From Salinimicrobium marinum (GTDB taxonomy: Bacteria > Bacteroidota > Bacteroidia > Flavobacteriales > Flavobacteriaceae): a stretch of DNA of 64,000 bases. The stretch is from assembly GCF_014651535.1 (NCBI RefSeq), contig NZ_BMXB01000010.1, positions 1 to 64,000 on the forward strand, read 5' to 3'. The notes beneath the pieces were generated by a model, which had not been told where the DNA came from, made no database searches, and saw only the letters and a list, made by a program, of their open reading frames with translations. The stretch's first letter is position 1; the number at the start of each line of letters is the position of its first letter. Position numbers and translations under genes: made by a program. Positions 26,601 through 35,509 of the stretch are shown here, one piece after another.

Positions 26601-27317
26601 TCAAATTCCGAGCGAGAAATGGCTTACGCCATGGATATGGCGGGATTTGATGTGAAAGATGTCCATATGACCGACCTGATTACCGGGCGGGAAACACTGG
26701 AAGATATTCAGTTTATTGCTGCGGTGGGTGGATTCTCCAATTCAGATGTACTGGGCAGTGCAAAAGGCTGGGCCGGGGCTTTCCTATACAACGAAAAGGC
26801 AAAAGCGGCACTTGATAACTTCTTTGCCCGCGAAGACACACTTTCTATCGGAGTTTGTAATGGTTGTCAGCTGTTCGTGGAACTCGGATTGTTAAACCCC
26901 GATCACGAGGAAAAGCCAAAAATGCTGCACAACGATTCCGGAAAATTCGAATGTAATTTTACTTCCGTGGAAATATCAGAAAATGATTCGGTGATGCTGC
27001 ATTCACTTTCAGACACCAGACTTGGAATCTGGGCTGCGCACGGCGAAGGAAAATTCAGTTTTCCGTATGAAAAAGAACGATATAACATCATTGGGGAATA
27101 CGGGTATGACACTTATCCTTCTAACCCGAATGGTTCTCACAACAACACAGCTATTTTAGTTAGTGATAACGGAAGACACCTGGCAATGATGCCACACCTG
27201 GAAAGATCTACGTTCCCTTGGAACTGGGCTCATTATCCAAAAGACCGGCAGGATGAAGTTTCTCCATGGATAGAAGCTTTCATCAATGCAAAGGGTTGGC
27301 TGGAGAAAAAAGCCTAA
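23649..27317 (+). CDS. purL: Phosphoribosylformylglycinamidine synthase, single-chain
   Basis: A 1222-residue protein from ATG 23649 ([15 protein letters not shown]). It makes FGAM from FGAR, glutamine and ATP in purine synthesis. The order is the long PurL type: N-terminal PurS-like segment, linker with SEHCRHKIF near residue 165, two AIRS-like synthetase halves ([27 protein letters not shown] and SPISALVDP), and a C-terminal glutaminase domain with nucleophile cysteine in VCNGCQLF and the AAHGEGKF histidine. A 14-codon upstream extension is possible but overlaps the promoter box. It is followed by a clear terminator. Confidence 0.96.
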   Translation: [1222 protein letters not shown]

Positions 27318-27326
27318 GATATTGGA

Positions 27327-27356
27327 AAGGGCGAACCAAATGGTTCGCCCTTCTTG
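27327..27356 (+). terminator. Terminator of purL
   Basis: A 12-bp stem (AAGGGCGAACCA and TGGTTCGCCCTT) with a minimal loop, followed by CTTGTT, ten bases beyond the stop. Confidence 0.8.
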
Positions 27357-27383
27357 TTATATCCATTTTAAAAATAGTCTCCA

Positions 27384-27980
27384 TCAGTTAAGAGGATATT
27401 CTGCAAAAATTTCATTTACCAGTTCCCGCATTGCCTGCGTGTTCGGCTGGTCATATAAAGCATCTGAAGTCATGCCTTTCCATACACTTTCTTTAGTTTC
27501 CCTGTCTACAAGATCGATCACCACGGTACCTTCTTCGTAGGCATAAGTATCGGTATCATATCCAATCACTCCGCCTCCGAAAGTATTGAATCCACGGTAA
27601 TAATAAGATCCATATTGAGGCCCTACCGTAGTAATTCCGGTGCTATAAGGATAGGCTGCATATACAGGACTGGCAGCTCTTTCTCTTTCAATCTCTGTTC
27701 TGGTGCTTATTAGTACCAGCAAATCGGGGTTATCCCTGTCGATTGTATATCCAGCTTCCCGCATGTTTTGATTCACAGTTTCAATAACCACAGCATCCAC
27801 ATCTTCCATATTCGTTTCCCCCTGTACTTCGGCATTTGAATTAGGTAAAAACGCAAAAGTTTCATAATTATTAAGATCCACACTTGTTGGCCTCTCGGTC
27901 TGGACGCGCGGCCCGCAAGCTACTCCCATTATTAGAACACTGGCAAATAGTAAAAGGTAAATTCGTCTCATAGCTGTCAT
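27384..27980 (-). CDS. DUF4136 lipoprotein
   Basis: A 198-residue lipoprotein (LIMGVACGPRV; cysteine near 22). The family pattern is clear: an early LNNYETFAFLPN, then VNQNMREAGYTIDRDNPDLLVLI, a tyrosine- and glycine-rich middle (YYYRGFNTFGGG), and VVIDLVDRETKESVWKGM near the end. DUF4136 proteins are common outer-membrane lipoproteins of Bacteroidota and Proteobacteria with no established function. The next codon after M1 gives a second possible start at M4. Confidence 0.85.
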   Translation of the reverse strand: MTAMRRIYLLLFASVLIMGVACGPRVQTERPTSVDLNNYETFAFLPNSNAEVQGETNMEDVDAVVIETVNQNMREAGYTIDRDNPDLLVLISTRTEIERERAASPVYAAYPYSTGITTVGPQYGSYYYRGFNTFGGGVIGYDTDTYAYEEGTVVIDLVDRETKESVWKGMTSDALYDQPNTQAMRELVNEIFAEYPLN

Positions 27981-28189
27981 ATTTTGTTTTTCGTCAAATT
28001 AAATATTTATAACCCTGAATTACAATTAATTACAACACTTTAACCAGGTACGTTAAAATTTTTTAAAACTCCAAAGAACCCGATACTTTTTGATTATTAG
28101 GAAGATCTTATTCCCTCTTTCACCTTTTTATAACATTCTACAAACCCATTTTTCCTTACCTTAAATAGAAATGATTAAATAAAATAGCT

Positions 28190-29371
28190 ATGACAGTAAA
28201 AGAAAAAGATGACAAATATTTTGGACGGGGAGGTCCAGCTTTAAATCTAGAGGTGGAAAAAGCTAAAGGAAGTTTGATTTTCGATCCATCCGGAAAAAAG
28301 TATATAGATTTCCTGGGAGGTGCGGGAGTAGGAAACCTGGGCTGGGGACTGGAAGAGGTAGAAATGGCTATCCGGAATTCTGAAAGGCCTTCTTACGTGT
28401 ACCCTCACTTCTACTATAAACCCTGGGCCGAACTTGCCGAGCAACTGGCAGCGATCACTCCGGAACATTTAACGACCAGTTTCCGCGCTACCGGAGGATC
28501 TGAAGCAGTGGATGCTGCCCTGCAAATGGCCATGATGTACACCGGCCGTAAAAAGATCCTTTCCATAGAAGGCAGTTACCACGGAAATACCTTTGGAGCC
28601 TTAAGTGTCGCAAGTTCTTCTAACGGAAAAAAATTCCACAACCTGTTATCTGGTTGTGAAAAGATAAAACCACCCTTAGAGAAGAATGCTCTTCAGGAAA
28701 TTGAAGAAAAATTAAAGGGCAATGAATACGCAGCCTTCATAATGGAGCCGGTGATTGTCAACCTGGGCGTGGTTATTCCTGAAAAAGATTATATGGAAAA
28801 ACTGGATCGGCTTTGCAAGGAACACGGAACTTTGCTCATCATGGATGAAGCCATCACCGGATTCTTCAGGACCGGAAAATTCTTCGCTTCTGAACATTAT
28901 AACATCAAACCAGATATCATGTGCCTGGCGAAAGCCATCTCCTCCGGTTACGCAGGTATGGGCGCCGTCATGACAACAGATAAGGTAGCGAAAGCTGTGG
29001 AAGGAAAAGTGGGATTATACTCCTCCTATGGATGGCATCCTGTGGGTACAGATGCGGCCATTGCTACCATTAATTATATGCTAAACAATACTGAGGAATT
29101 GCTGGACAATATGGAAAGCATCAGTCAGCTCTTCAAGGATGAACTTCCTAAGCTCAGGTTCCGGGAAGAACCGGAAATAAGGATCAAGGGGCTTGCTATT
29201 GCCGTAGATGTGGGCGATGAGGATTACGCTTCAGAAATTAAGAAAAAAGCAGTGGAACATGGCCTGCTCATGAATACAGAAGGCTCTAGCCTTTCCTTTC
29301 TTCCAGCACTGAACATTGATTCAAAAACTGTTTTGGAAGGCATAAAGATCCTAAAAGAGGTGGTTGAATGA
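28190..29371 (+). CDS. Class III PLP-dependent aminotransferase
   Basis: A 393-residue class III aminotransferase, the group with acetylornithine, GABA and beta-alanine transaminases. Seen: TGGSEAVDAALQMAMMYTGRKKI for phosphate binding, SYHGNTFGA, MDEAITGFFRTG (D219 contacts the PLP ring) and the Schiff-base lysine in LAKAISSG (K248). About 40 residues shorter than typical GABA transaminases. Amino donor cannot be told. It stands alone. Confidence 0.85.
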   Translation: MTVKEKDDKYFGRGGPALNLEVEKAKGSLIFDPSGKKYIDFLGGAGVGNLGWGLEEVEMAIRNSERPSYVYPHFYYKPWAELAEQLAAITPEHLTTSFRATGGSEAVDAALQMAMMYTGRKKILSIEGSYHGNTFGALSVASSSNGKKFHNLLSGCEKIKPPLEKNALQEIEEKLKGNEYAAFIMEPVIVNLGVVIPEKDYMEKLDRLCKEHGTLLIMDEAITGFFRTGKFFASEHYNIKPDIMCLAKAISSGYAGMGAVMTTDKVAKAVEGKVGLYSSYGWHPVGTDAAIATINYMLNNTEELLDNMESISQLFKDELPKLRFREEPEIRIKGLAIAVDVGDEDYASEIKKKAVEHGLLMNTEGSSLSFLPALNIDSKTVLEGIKILKEVVE

Positions 29372-29874
29372 TTAAGGTGTAGGAAGATAACAAGAGGCTG
29401 TCTAGATTTTTTTAGTCAACTTGTTTCAGGTTCTACCAATTCAGACTGAAAATTTTCTTATCTTTTTAGACAGCCTCACATTTTATGAAGCAACACATCA
29501 AAAACTTCCGGTGGCTTGATCTAAAGCAGACCTTTCATCACTTAAACCGCACCGGGATTTCTTCTTCAGAAGTCATTTTATTTAAAAGTTGGTCCTGCAG
29601 ATGATTTTAACTACAACGTTATAGAAGCAAGGATAATAAAAAGCCCTTGGAAAAATTCATATCTAACTGAAACCAGGAGAATTATATAGATGAAAAATAA
29701 ATAACAGGACGACACATAATTTCTTTAACTTCGAAAGTATAAAAGTGAGATTCCTAATTTTGTTCTAAAGTTATTTCTGTATTGATAAAAATCAAGCTTA
29801 TTAATTTTCAGATTTATTTGAAATACTTCGCTTTTTTGCTATTTTGCAAGGCATATCAAATTTAAACCCTCTAA
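29372..29874. other. 503-base intergenic region
   Basis: It contains a MITE-like element at 29394-29477. The rest is AT-rich with no credible gene. Near 29840 lies CTATTTTG, a near-match to the -7 box (one base too short between TA and TTTG) that may be the acyl-CoA synthetase promoter. Confidence 0.5.
29394..29477. mobile_element. MITE-like element with GAGGCTGTCT ends
   Basis: An 84-base element with 13-base terminal inverted repeats (GAGGCTGTCTAGA and TTTAGACAGCCTC; 12 of 13 match), no coding content and AT-rich interior. GAGGCTGTCT-type ends resemble those of several bacterial insertion sequences. It could instead be a very large hairpin terminator for the aminotransferase gene, 23 bases upstream. 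Confidence 0.45.
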
Positions 29875-31650
29875 ATGACCGAGATAAAACGACTTTTCGA
29901 TTTTCCCTACTACCAGTTGGAAAACGCCCCACTAGAAAAATCTTTAGTTACTAAAGTCAATGGAAAGTGGGAGGCACTTTCCACCCGTGAATACCTGGAC
30001 AAAGCGAATGCTGTAAGCCGCGGATTATTGCGCCTGGGTATAAAGCCTAACGATAAAATTGCTATTATTTCTTCCAGTAATCGTACCGAATGGAACGTGA
30101 TGGATATTGGGATCCTGCAAACAGGAGCACAGAATGTTCCCATTTATCCTACCATTTCTGAAAACGATTACGAGTACGTTCTTAATCATAGTGAAGCCAT
30201 TTACTGTTTTGTTTCAGACAAAGAAGTACTGGATAAGCTTAATTCCATTAGAAATAACACTGCACTAAAAGGAGTGTATTGCTTTGATGAGATAAGTGGT
30301 TGTGATAACTGGAAAGAAATACTTGAACTGGGTAAAGATGAATCCAACCAGGAGGAAGTAGAAAACCGCAAGAATGGCGTAGATGAAAATGATCTTGCCA
30401 CGCTTATCTATACTTCCGGAACTACCGGAAGACCAAAAGGGGTAATGCTTACGCATAAAAATATTGTAAGTGACGTACTTTTGAGTTCTGACCGGGTTCC
30501 CTTTGAATTCGGAAAATTTGTTGCGCTAAGTTTCCTTCCGGTTTGCCATATTTTCGAACGGATGATCCTTTATTTATATCAGTACTACAGTGTCGAGATA
30601 CATTTTGCAGAGTCTATCGACAAAATCAGCGACAACTTAAAAGAGGTGAAGCCACACGTAATTACTGCAGTTCCCCGATTGTTGGAAAAGGTTTATGATA
30701 AAATTATAGCCAAAGGTTCTACTGTAGGCGGAATTAAACAAAAAATGTTTTTCTGGGCTGTAGAGTTGGGACTGGAATATGAGCCATACGGAGCTAATGG
30801 CTGGTGGTATGAAACACAGCTTTCCCTTGCAAGAAAACTGGTGTTTTCTAAATGGAAAGAAGGTCTGGGCGGAAGGATAGAATTAATAGTTTCAGGAAGT
30901 GCTGCTTTGCAATCACGACTAGCCCGGGTTTTTGCTGCCGCAGGAATCCCGGTAATGGAAGGCTATGGGCTTACAGAAACTTCTCCTGTAATTGCAGTCA
31001 ATGACCAGCGAAACAAAGGTTTCAAAATTGGTACCGTTGGGAAAGTTTTAAAAAATGTGGAAGTCAAGATAGCGGAAGACGGCGAAATCCTTACCAAAGG
31101 ACCTAACCTTATGAAGGGCTACTATAAGGACAAGGAGAAAACCGCTGAAGCCATCAATGAAGACGGATATTTTCATACGGGGGACATTGGAGAACTGGAT
31201 GCCGAAGGTTTCCTGAAGATCACCGACCGTAAAAAGGAAATGTTCAAAACCTCTGGAGGCAAATATGTGGCTCCACAGATTATCGAAAATCAAATGAAAC
31301 AATCCCGTTTTATCGATGAGCTAATGGTCATTGGAGAAGGCGAAAAAATGCCTGCAGCCTTAATCCAGCCCAACTTTGAATTCCTGAGAGAATGGGCTCA
31401 CCGCAAGAACATTGAAATAGGGCCTTCTAACAAAGACCTTGTTGAAAATGAGCAGGTAAAGGAAAGGATTCAGGAGGAAATAGATTTCTATAATCAGAAA
31501 TTCGGAAGCTGGGAAAAAGTAAAACGCTTTGAACTTACTCCCGATGTTTGGAGTATTGAAGGAGAACACCTTACTCCTACCATGAAATTGAAAAGAAGAA
31601 ACATTATTAAACTGTATCAAAAACTTTACGATAATATCTACGAAAGATAG
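29875..31650 (+). CDS. Long-chain acyl-CoA synthetase (AMP-forming)
   Basis: A 591-residue ANL-superfamily enzyme that activates fatty acids with ATP and CoA. Motifs: P-loop TLIYTSGTTGRPKGVMLTHKN near 180, A4/A5-type VMEGYGLTETSPV near 365, and the hinge GYFHTGDIGELDAEGFLKITDRKKEMFKTSGGKYVAP near 430-465. The C-terminal lysine region KLKRRNII is present. Length and motif spacing match FadD-like enzymes of Bacteroidota. Its gene lies between two MITE-like elements. Confidence 0.9.
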   Translation: MTEIKRLFDFPYYQLENAPLEKSLVTKVNGKWEALSTREYLDKANAVSRGLLRLGIKPNDKIAIISSSNRTEWNVMDIGILQTGAQNVPIYPTISENDYEYVLNHSEAIYCFVSDKEVLDKLNSIRNNTALKGVYCFDEISGCDNWKEILELGKDESNQEEVENRKNGVDENDLATLIYTSGTTGRPKGVMLTHKNIVSDVLLSSDRVPFEFGKFVALSFLPVCHIFERMILYLYQYYSVEIHFAESIDKISDNLKEVKPHVITAVPRLLEKVYDKIIAKGSTVGGIKQKMFFWAVELGLEYEPYGANGWWYETQLSLARKLVFSKWKEGLGGRIELIVSGSAALQSRLARVFAAAGIPVMEGYGLTETSPVIAVNDQRNKGFKIGTVGKVLKNVEVKIAEDGEILTKGPNLMKGYYKDKEKTAEAINEDGYFHTGDIGELDAEGFLKITDRKKEMFKTSGGKYVAPQIIENQMKQSRFIDELMVIGEGEKMPAALIQPNFEFLREWAHRKNIEIGPSNKDLVENEQVKERIQEEIDFYNQKFGSWEKVKRFELTPDVWSIEGEHLTPTMKLKRRNIIKLYQKLYDNIYER

Positions 31651-31674
31651 AACCACCTATTAGCAGCTATAGAT

Positions 31675-31792
31675 AAGACTGTCTAAGGAGCAAAAAACGA
31701 CCTTTTAAAAATTATAATTCCGGTATTTTTAAATCTGAGACTTTCAGAAGATGTATCAGGTAGAGGTGAAAAATGCTTTTCAGGCAGTCTTT
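31675..31792. mobile_element. Second MITE-like element
   Basis: About 118 bases with imperfect terminal inverted repeats: AAGACTGTCTAAGGAG at the left, complement of AAGACTGCCTGAAAAG at the right (11 of 16 match). The left end resembles that of the element at 29394 (GGCTGTCTA versus GACTGTCTA). No gene inside. The repeats are weaker than in the first element. Confidence 0.35.
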
Positions 31793-31877
31793 TCTTTTAA
31801 AATAGTATCATGATTTGAAGAAATCTGCAAATAAAAACTCCGGTGAAAGCCTTACTTTAGCAGGTAAACCCTCTACC

Positions 31878-32957
31878 ATGCGTAAATTTTTATTCTATTT
31901 TGTTGCAGTAATCTGCATAAGCTGCAATTCTTCTGAAGAAAAAAAACAAGTTAAAAAAATTTTAGCTGAAAATGAAATTTTTCAGTACTCCGGAAGATAT
32001 GAACAAATCGAAGATGGCGTTGCCCTGATCAGTTCGGCTTCCTCGGTCAAAGCAAAAGTATTCGGTGACAGCACTACCGTCTACCTGAAATCTGCAAATG
32101 ATCAACACCATTATGTTTCCATCGTATTAAACCAGGGATTGCTGGGGCGATACAGGATTAAAGAAGACTCCTTAACCTTTGCCTTACCCGATACCGGGAA
32201 CGGAGCAACTCTAACCATTTTTAAAGATACCGAAGCTTCCAACGCAGCCGTTGTTTTCCAGGGAATTTCAGCAGAAAAAATTGAAACTGTTCCTTCAGAA
32301 GATACCCCTAAAATTGAATTTATCGGCAACTCAATCACCTGCGGGATGGGAGCCGATACCAGGGAAATTGGCTGTGAAGAGGGGGAATGGTACGACCAGC
32401 ACAATGCTTATCTTGCCTACGGGCCACGTGTAGCCAGGGCTTTAAATGCCGAATTTGAACTGAGTTGCGTATCGGGAATGGGCATGTACCGTAACTGGAA
32501 TGACGAAAATCAACCTGTAATGCCCAATGTTTATTCTAACCTGTACCTGAATGCCGATGACAGCAAAAAAGCCGACTTTACAGATAAAGCACCCGATGTG
32601 GTGAGCATTGCTTTGGGCACGAACGACCTTTCACTTGGTGACGGGGAAAAAGACCGCACTGATTTTGATCCCGAAAAATTTACTTCAAACTATATATCCT
32701 TCGTAGAAAGCATTTACGCTTACTATCCAGATACAAAGATCGTTTTACTGTCAAGTCCTATGATCGGCAGAAAAGAGAATGAGCTTTTGATTGCCAGTCT
32801 CAATCAGGTAAAAGATCATTTTGAAAAAAGAGAAATTTCAATTTTTGAATTCGATAAAATGGAACCGGGAGGATGTACATCACATCCTAATCTTGAAGAC
32901 CATGAACAAATGGCCAATGCGCTTATTCCATATTTCAGGGAAATTTTAAAAAAATAA
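31878..32957 (+). CDS. CE2-like SGNH acetyl esterase lipoprotein
   Basis: A 359-residue lipoprotein from ATG 31878 (MRKFLFYFVAVICISCNSSE; cysteine 16). An N-terminal jelly-roll (about 30-140) precedes an SGNH domain: block I IEFIGNSITCGMG with S152, block III ALGTNDLS, and block V CTSHPNLEDH with H336. This two-domain order is that of carbohydrate esterase family 2, which removes acetyl groups from plant polysaccharides. Acetylated glucomannan is the likely substrate given the neighbouring mannanases. A TTG-initiated upstream extension would put a basic stretch before the signal peptide and is rejected. Confidence 0.83.
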   Translation: MRKFLFYFVAVICISCNSSEEKKQVKKILAENEIFQYSGRYEQIEDGVALISSASSVKAKVFGDSTTVYLKSANDQHHYVSIVLNQGLLGRYRIKEDSLTFALPDTGNGATLTIFKDTEASNAAVVFQGISAEKIETVPSEDTPKIEFIGNSITCGMGADTREIGCEEGEWYDQHNAYLAYGPRVARALNAEFELSCVSGMGMYRNWNDENQPVMPNVYSNLYLNADDSKKADFTDKAPDVVSIALGTNDLSLGDGEKDRTDFDPEKFTSNYISFVESIYAYYPDTKIVLLSSPMIGRKENELLIASLNQVKDHFEKREISIFEFDKMEPGGCTSHPNLEDHEQMANALIPYFREILKK

Positions 32958-32964
32958 TAGTAGT

Positions 32965-33963
32965 ATGAATACCTATACAGCTTCAGAAGAACGTTACAGC
33001 CAGATGCAGTACCGTCGTTGCGGAAAAAGCGGAATTATGCTTCCGTTAATTTCCCTCGGACTATGGCATAATTTCGGCGACAGGGACGATTTTGAAAATG
33101 CCCGTAGCATTTTAAGAACTGCTTTTGATAACGGAATAACCCATTTTGACCTTGCCAACAACTACGGACCTCCTTATGGTACTGCCGAAAAGAATTTCGG
33201 AAAGATATTTAAGGAAGATTTCAAACAGTACCGGGATGAGTTGCTCATTTCCACCAAAGCCGGCTGGGATATGTGGCCGGGTCCTTATGGAAATTTCGGA
33301 TCCCGGAAGTATCTTATTGCTAGCCTGGATCAATCCCTGCAGCGCATGGGACTCGATTATGTAGACATTTTCTACCACCACCGACCCGATCCCGACACTC
33401 CGCTGGAAGAGACCATGGGTGCGCTAGATCAAATTGTACGGCAGGGAAAAGCACTGTATGTAGGAGTATCCCAATACTCCGCCGATGAAACCGACCGTGC
33501 TGCTGAACTTCTTAAAAAACAGGGAACGCCATTCCTTATCCACCAGCCACGTTACAATATGTTAGACCGGTGGGTCGAAAACGGGCTTTTGGACACCCTG
33601 GGAAGAGAAGGAATTGGAAGCATCGTTTTTTCCCCACTGGAACAGGGAATTCTTACCTCCAAATATTTAGATGGTATTCCTGCAGATTCCCGGGCTGCCA
33701 TTGAAGGAGGTTATCTTGACAAAGACAAAATTACTCCTGCCCTGGTGGAAAAGTTGAAAAAACTTAATGTTCTTGCGGAATCAAGAGGACAAAGTCTGGC
33801 ACAAATGGCCATCACCTGGCTGCTGAAAGACCACAGGATCTCTTCTGTTCTCGTAGGCGTGAGCAAAGTTTCACAATTAGAAGACAATATTACAGGTCTC
33901 AAAAACCTCACCTTCTCTCCGGAAGAAATCGAAAATATTGAATCCATCTTAAAACAGGAATAA
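32965..33963 (+). CDS. Aldo/keto reductase, YghZ-like
   Basis: A 332-residue NADPH-dependent AKR of the YghZ/potassium-channel-beta-like type (AKR13/14). The catalytic tetrad fits: D62 in FDLANNYG, Y67, K98 in STKAGW and a histidine in FYHHRPD (138/139). The GSRKYLIASLDQSLQRMGLDYVDIFYHHR stretch and VLVGVSKVSQLEDN cofactor-binding end are typical. YghZ reduces L-glyceraldehyde 3-phosphate and other aldehydes. Its place between two esterase genes, with gaps of 7 and 1 bases, suggests co-transcription, but its sugar substrate is unknown. Confidence 0.88.
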   Translation: MNTYTASEERYSQMQYRRCGKSGIMLPLISLGLWHNFGDRDDFENARSILRTAFDNGITHFDLANNYGPPYGTAEKNFGKIFKEDFKQYRDELLISTKAGWDMWPGPYGNFGSRKYLIASLDQSLQRMGLDYVDIFYHHRPDPDTPLEETMGALDQIVRQGKALYVGVSQYSADETDRAAELLKKQGTPFLIHQPRYNMLDRWVENGLLDTLGREGIGSIVFSPLEQGILTSKYLDGIPADSRAAIEGGYLDKDKITPALVEKLKKLNVLAESRGQSLAQMAITWLLKDHRISSVLVGVSKVSQLEDNITGLKNLTFSPEEIENIESILKQE

Positions 33964-33964
33964 A

Positions 33965-35341
33965 ATGAAAAAAATTGTATCATTTCTGATGCTTCTTATG
34001 ATCAGTTCCCAGGCTTTTCCAAATGTTGGAGTGCCTTCCATTTTTTCAGATAATATGGTGCTACAGCGAAATGCTGAAGTCAAAATCTGGGGATGGGCGA
34101 AAGCCGGGGAAGAGGTGAAAATCCGGACTTCCTGGAGTGATGAAGAATTAACAACGACTGCCGATAATATGGCGCACTGGGAGATCACTCTGTCCACGCC
34201 CGATATTCGCGGCGCGCAGGAGATCAATATCACCGGATACAATGAAATAATACTGAAAAATGTGCTGCTAGGAGAGGTTTGGCTGGTTTCGGGACAATCC
34301 AATATGGAATGGAGTGCAGACGCAGGTATCACCAATGCTGAAGAAGCCATTGCCGGTGCAGAAAACACCAATATCAGGTTTTTTGCGGTAGAACACCGAA
34401 CAGCCGAAAGTCCGCAGCAGGATTTAGGTGGTACCTGGGTGGCCAGCACCCCCGAAACCATGAAGTATTTTAGTGCTATTGGGTACTTTTTCGGGAAGAA
34501 ATTACATGAAGAACTGGATGTACCTGTAGGGATCATTAATTCCAGTTGGGGTGGTACTCCCGCGGAAGTATGGATGCCCGAAGAATCAGTGGAAAATAAT
34601 GAAAGATTATCCAAAGCCAGCAAGATGATCCCGGAATCTGAATGGTGGCCAAATGTTCCCGGAAGCCTTTACAACGCCATGATCCACCCCGCAATTCCTT
34701 TTAAAGTCGCAGGCTTTCTATGGTATCAGGGAGAATCGAATTCAAATAACGCCGACTATTACGAAGAAACCTTTTCTACCTTGATAGAAAGCTGGCGCAG
34801 CAAATGGCAGGAAGAACTGCCATTTTATTATGCGCAGATCGCACCTTTCGACTACGGAGATAACTTTTCGGGTGTCAAGGTAAGAGATGCCCAAAGACGG
34901 GTATTAAAACTCCCTAAAACCGGAATGGTGATGACCAGTGATATTGGAAATATCCATGATATCCATCCTAGGAACAAGCTGGATGTAGGCCTTAGGTTTG
35001 CCAATCTTGCCCTGAAGGAAGTATACGAAATGGAAATTACCGGTGCCTATGCCCCGCTCTTCGACCACATCGAAACCGACAACCGAACCCTTAAAGTTTA
35101 CTTCAAAAATGCTGAAGGCTTGAGGATAGATAAAAATAATGCTGATTCTCAGTTTGAGATTGCAGGGGAAGACAAAGAATTTCATCCTGCTAAAGCAAAG
35201 CTTAAAAACGAGGTTGTACAGTTAAGAGCTAAGCAGGTTAAGAATCCGAAGTACGTTCGGTTTTCCTGGGGAAATATGAGCACTTCCAATTTATTTAACG
35301 CTGCGGGATTGCCGGCTTCCAGTTTTACAACAGAATATTAA
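33965..35341 (+). CDS. Sialate-O-acetylesterase (SASA) family esterase
   Basis: A 458-residue secreted protein with a signal peptide (about 1-19). The N-terminal Ig-like region has VPSIFSDNMVLQRNAEVKIWGWA, a hallmark of the Bacteroidota SASA group. The catalytic serine is in LVSGQSNMEWS (S112). INSSWGGTPAEVW and FLWYQGESN follow, and a histidine in IHDIHPRNK may complete the site. Family members remove O-acetyl groups from sialic acid, xylan or mannan. In this context deacetylation of mannan is likely. It differs in fold from the CE2-like enzyme two genes upstream, so two acetyl esterases act in one unit. Confidence 0.87.
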   Translation: MKKIVSFLMLLMISSQAFPNVGVPSIFSDNMVLQRNAEVKIWGWAKAGEEVKIRTSWSDEELTTTADNMAHWEITLSTPDIRGAQEINITGYNEIILKNVLLGEVWLVSGQSNMEWSADAGITNAEEAIAGAENTNIRFFAVEHRTAESPQQDLGGTWVASTPETMKYFSAIGYFFGKKLHEELDVPVGIINSSWGGTPAEVWMPEESVENNERLSKASKMIPESEWWPNVPGSLYNAMIHPAIPFKVAGFLWYQGESNSNNADYYEETFSTLIESWRSKWQEELPFYYAQIAPFDYGDNFSGVKVRDAQRRVLKLPKTGMVMTSDIGNIHDIHPRNKLDVGLRFANLALKEVYEMEITGAYAPLFDHIETDNRTLKVYFKNAEGLRIDKNNADSQFEIAGEDKEFHPAKAKLKNEVVQLRAKQVKNPKYVRFSWGNMSTSNLFNAAGLPASSFTTEY

Positions 35342-35389
35342 ATAAAATTTCAAATTTCAATTTCAGAATTGGGATTAGGACTAGGATTC

Positions 35390-35449
35390 GAGCGGGACGC
35401 TCAAACCTTAATCTGAAGATATACAAGAGTTGGGACGAGCAGGATGCTC
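35390..35449. repeat. Two copies of a 13-base palindrome-like motif
   Basis: GAGCGGGACGCTC at 35390-35402 and GAGCAGGATGCTC at 35437-35449, both with GAGC/GCTC arms, lie in the space between convergent genes. They share 11 of 13 bases. The meaning is unclear; they may be the remains of an intergenic repeat. Confidence 0.4.
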
Positions 35450-35454
35450 ACACC

Positions 35455-35486
35455 AAAAAAAAAATCCTGTGGCTTTCGCCACAGGA
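35455..35486 (-). terminator. Terminator of the catabolic mannan operon
   Basis: On the minus strand a perfect 9-bp stem (TCCTGTGGC) closed by a GAAA tetraloop runs into ten T's. It lies 24 bases beyond the manA stop and ends the eight-gene operon. Confidence 0.88.
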
Positions 35487-35509
35487 GTTATATATATGTA
35501 CCTTCAGGT

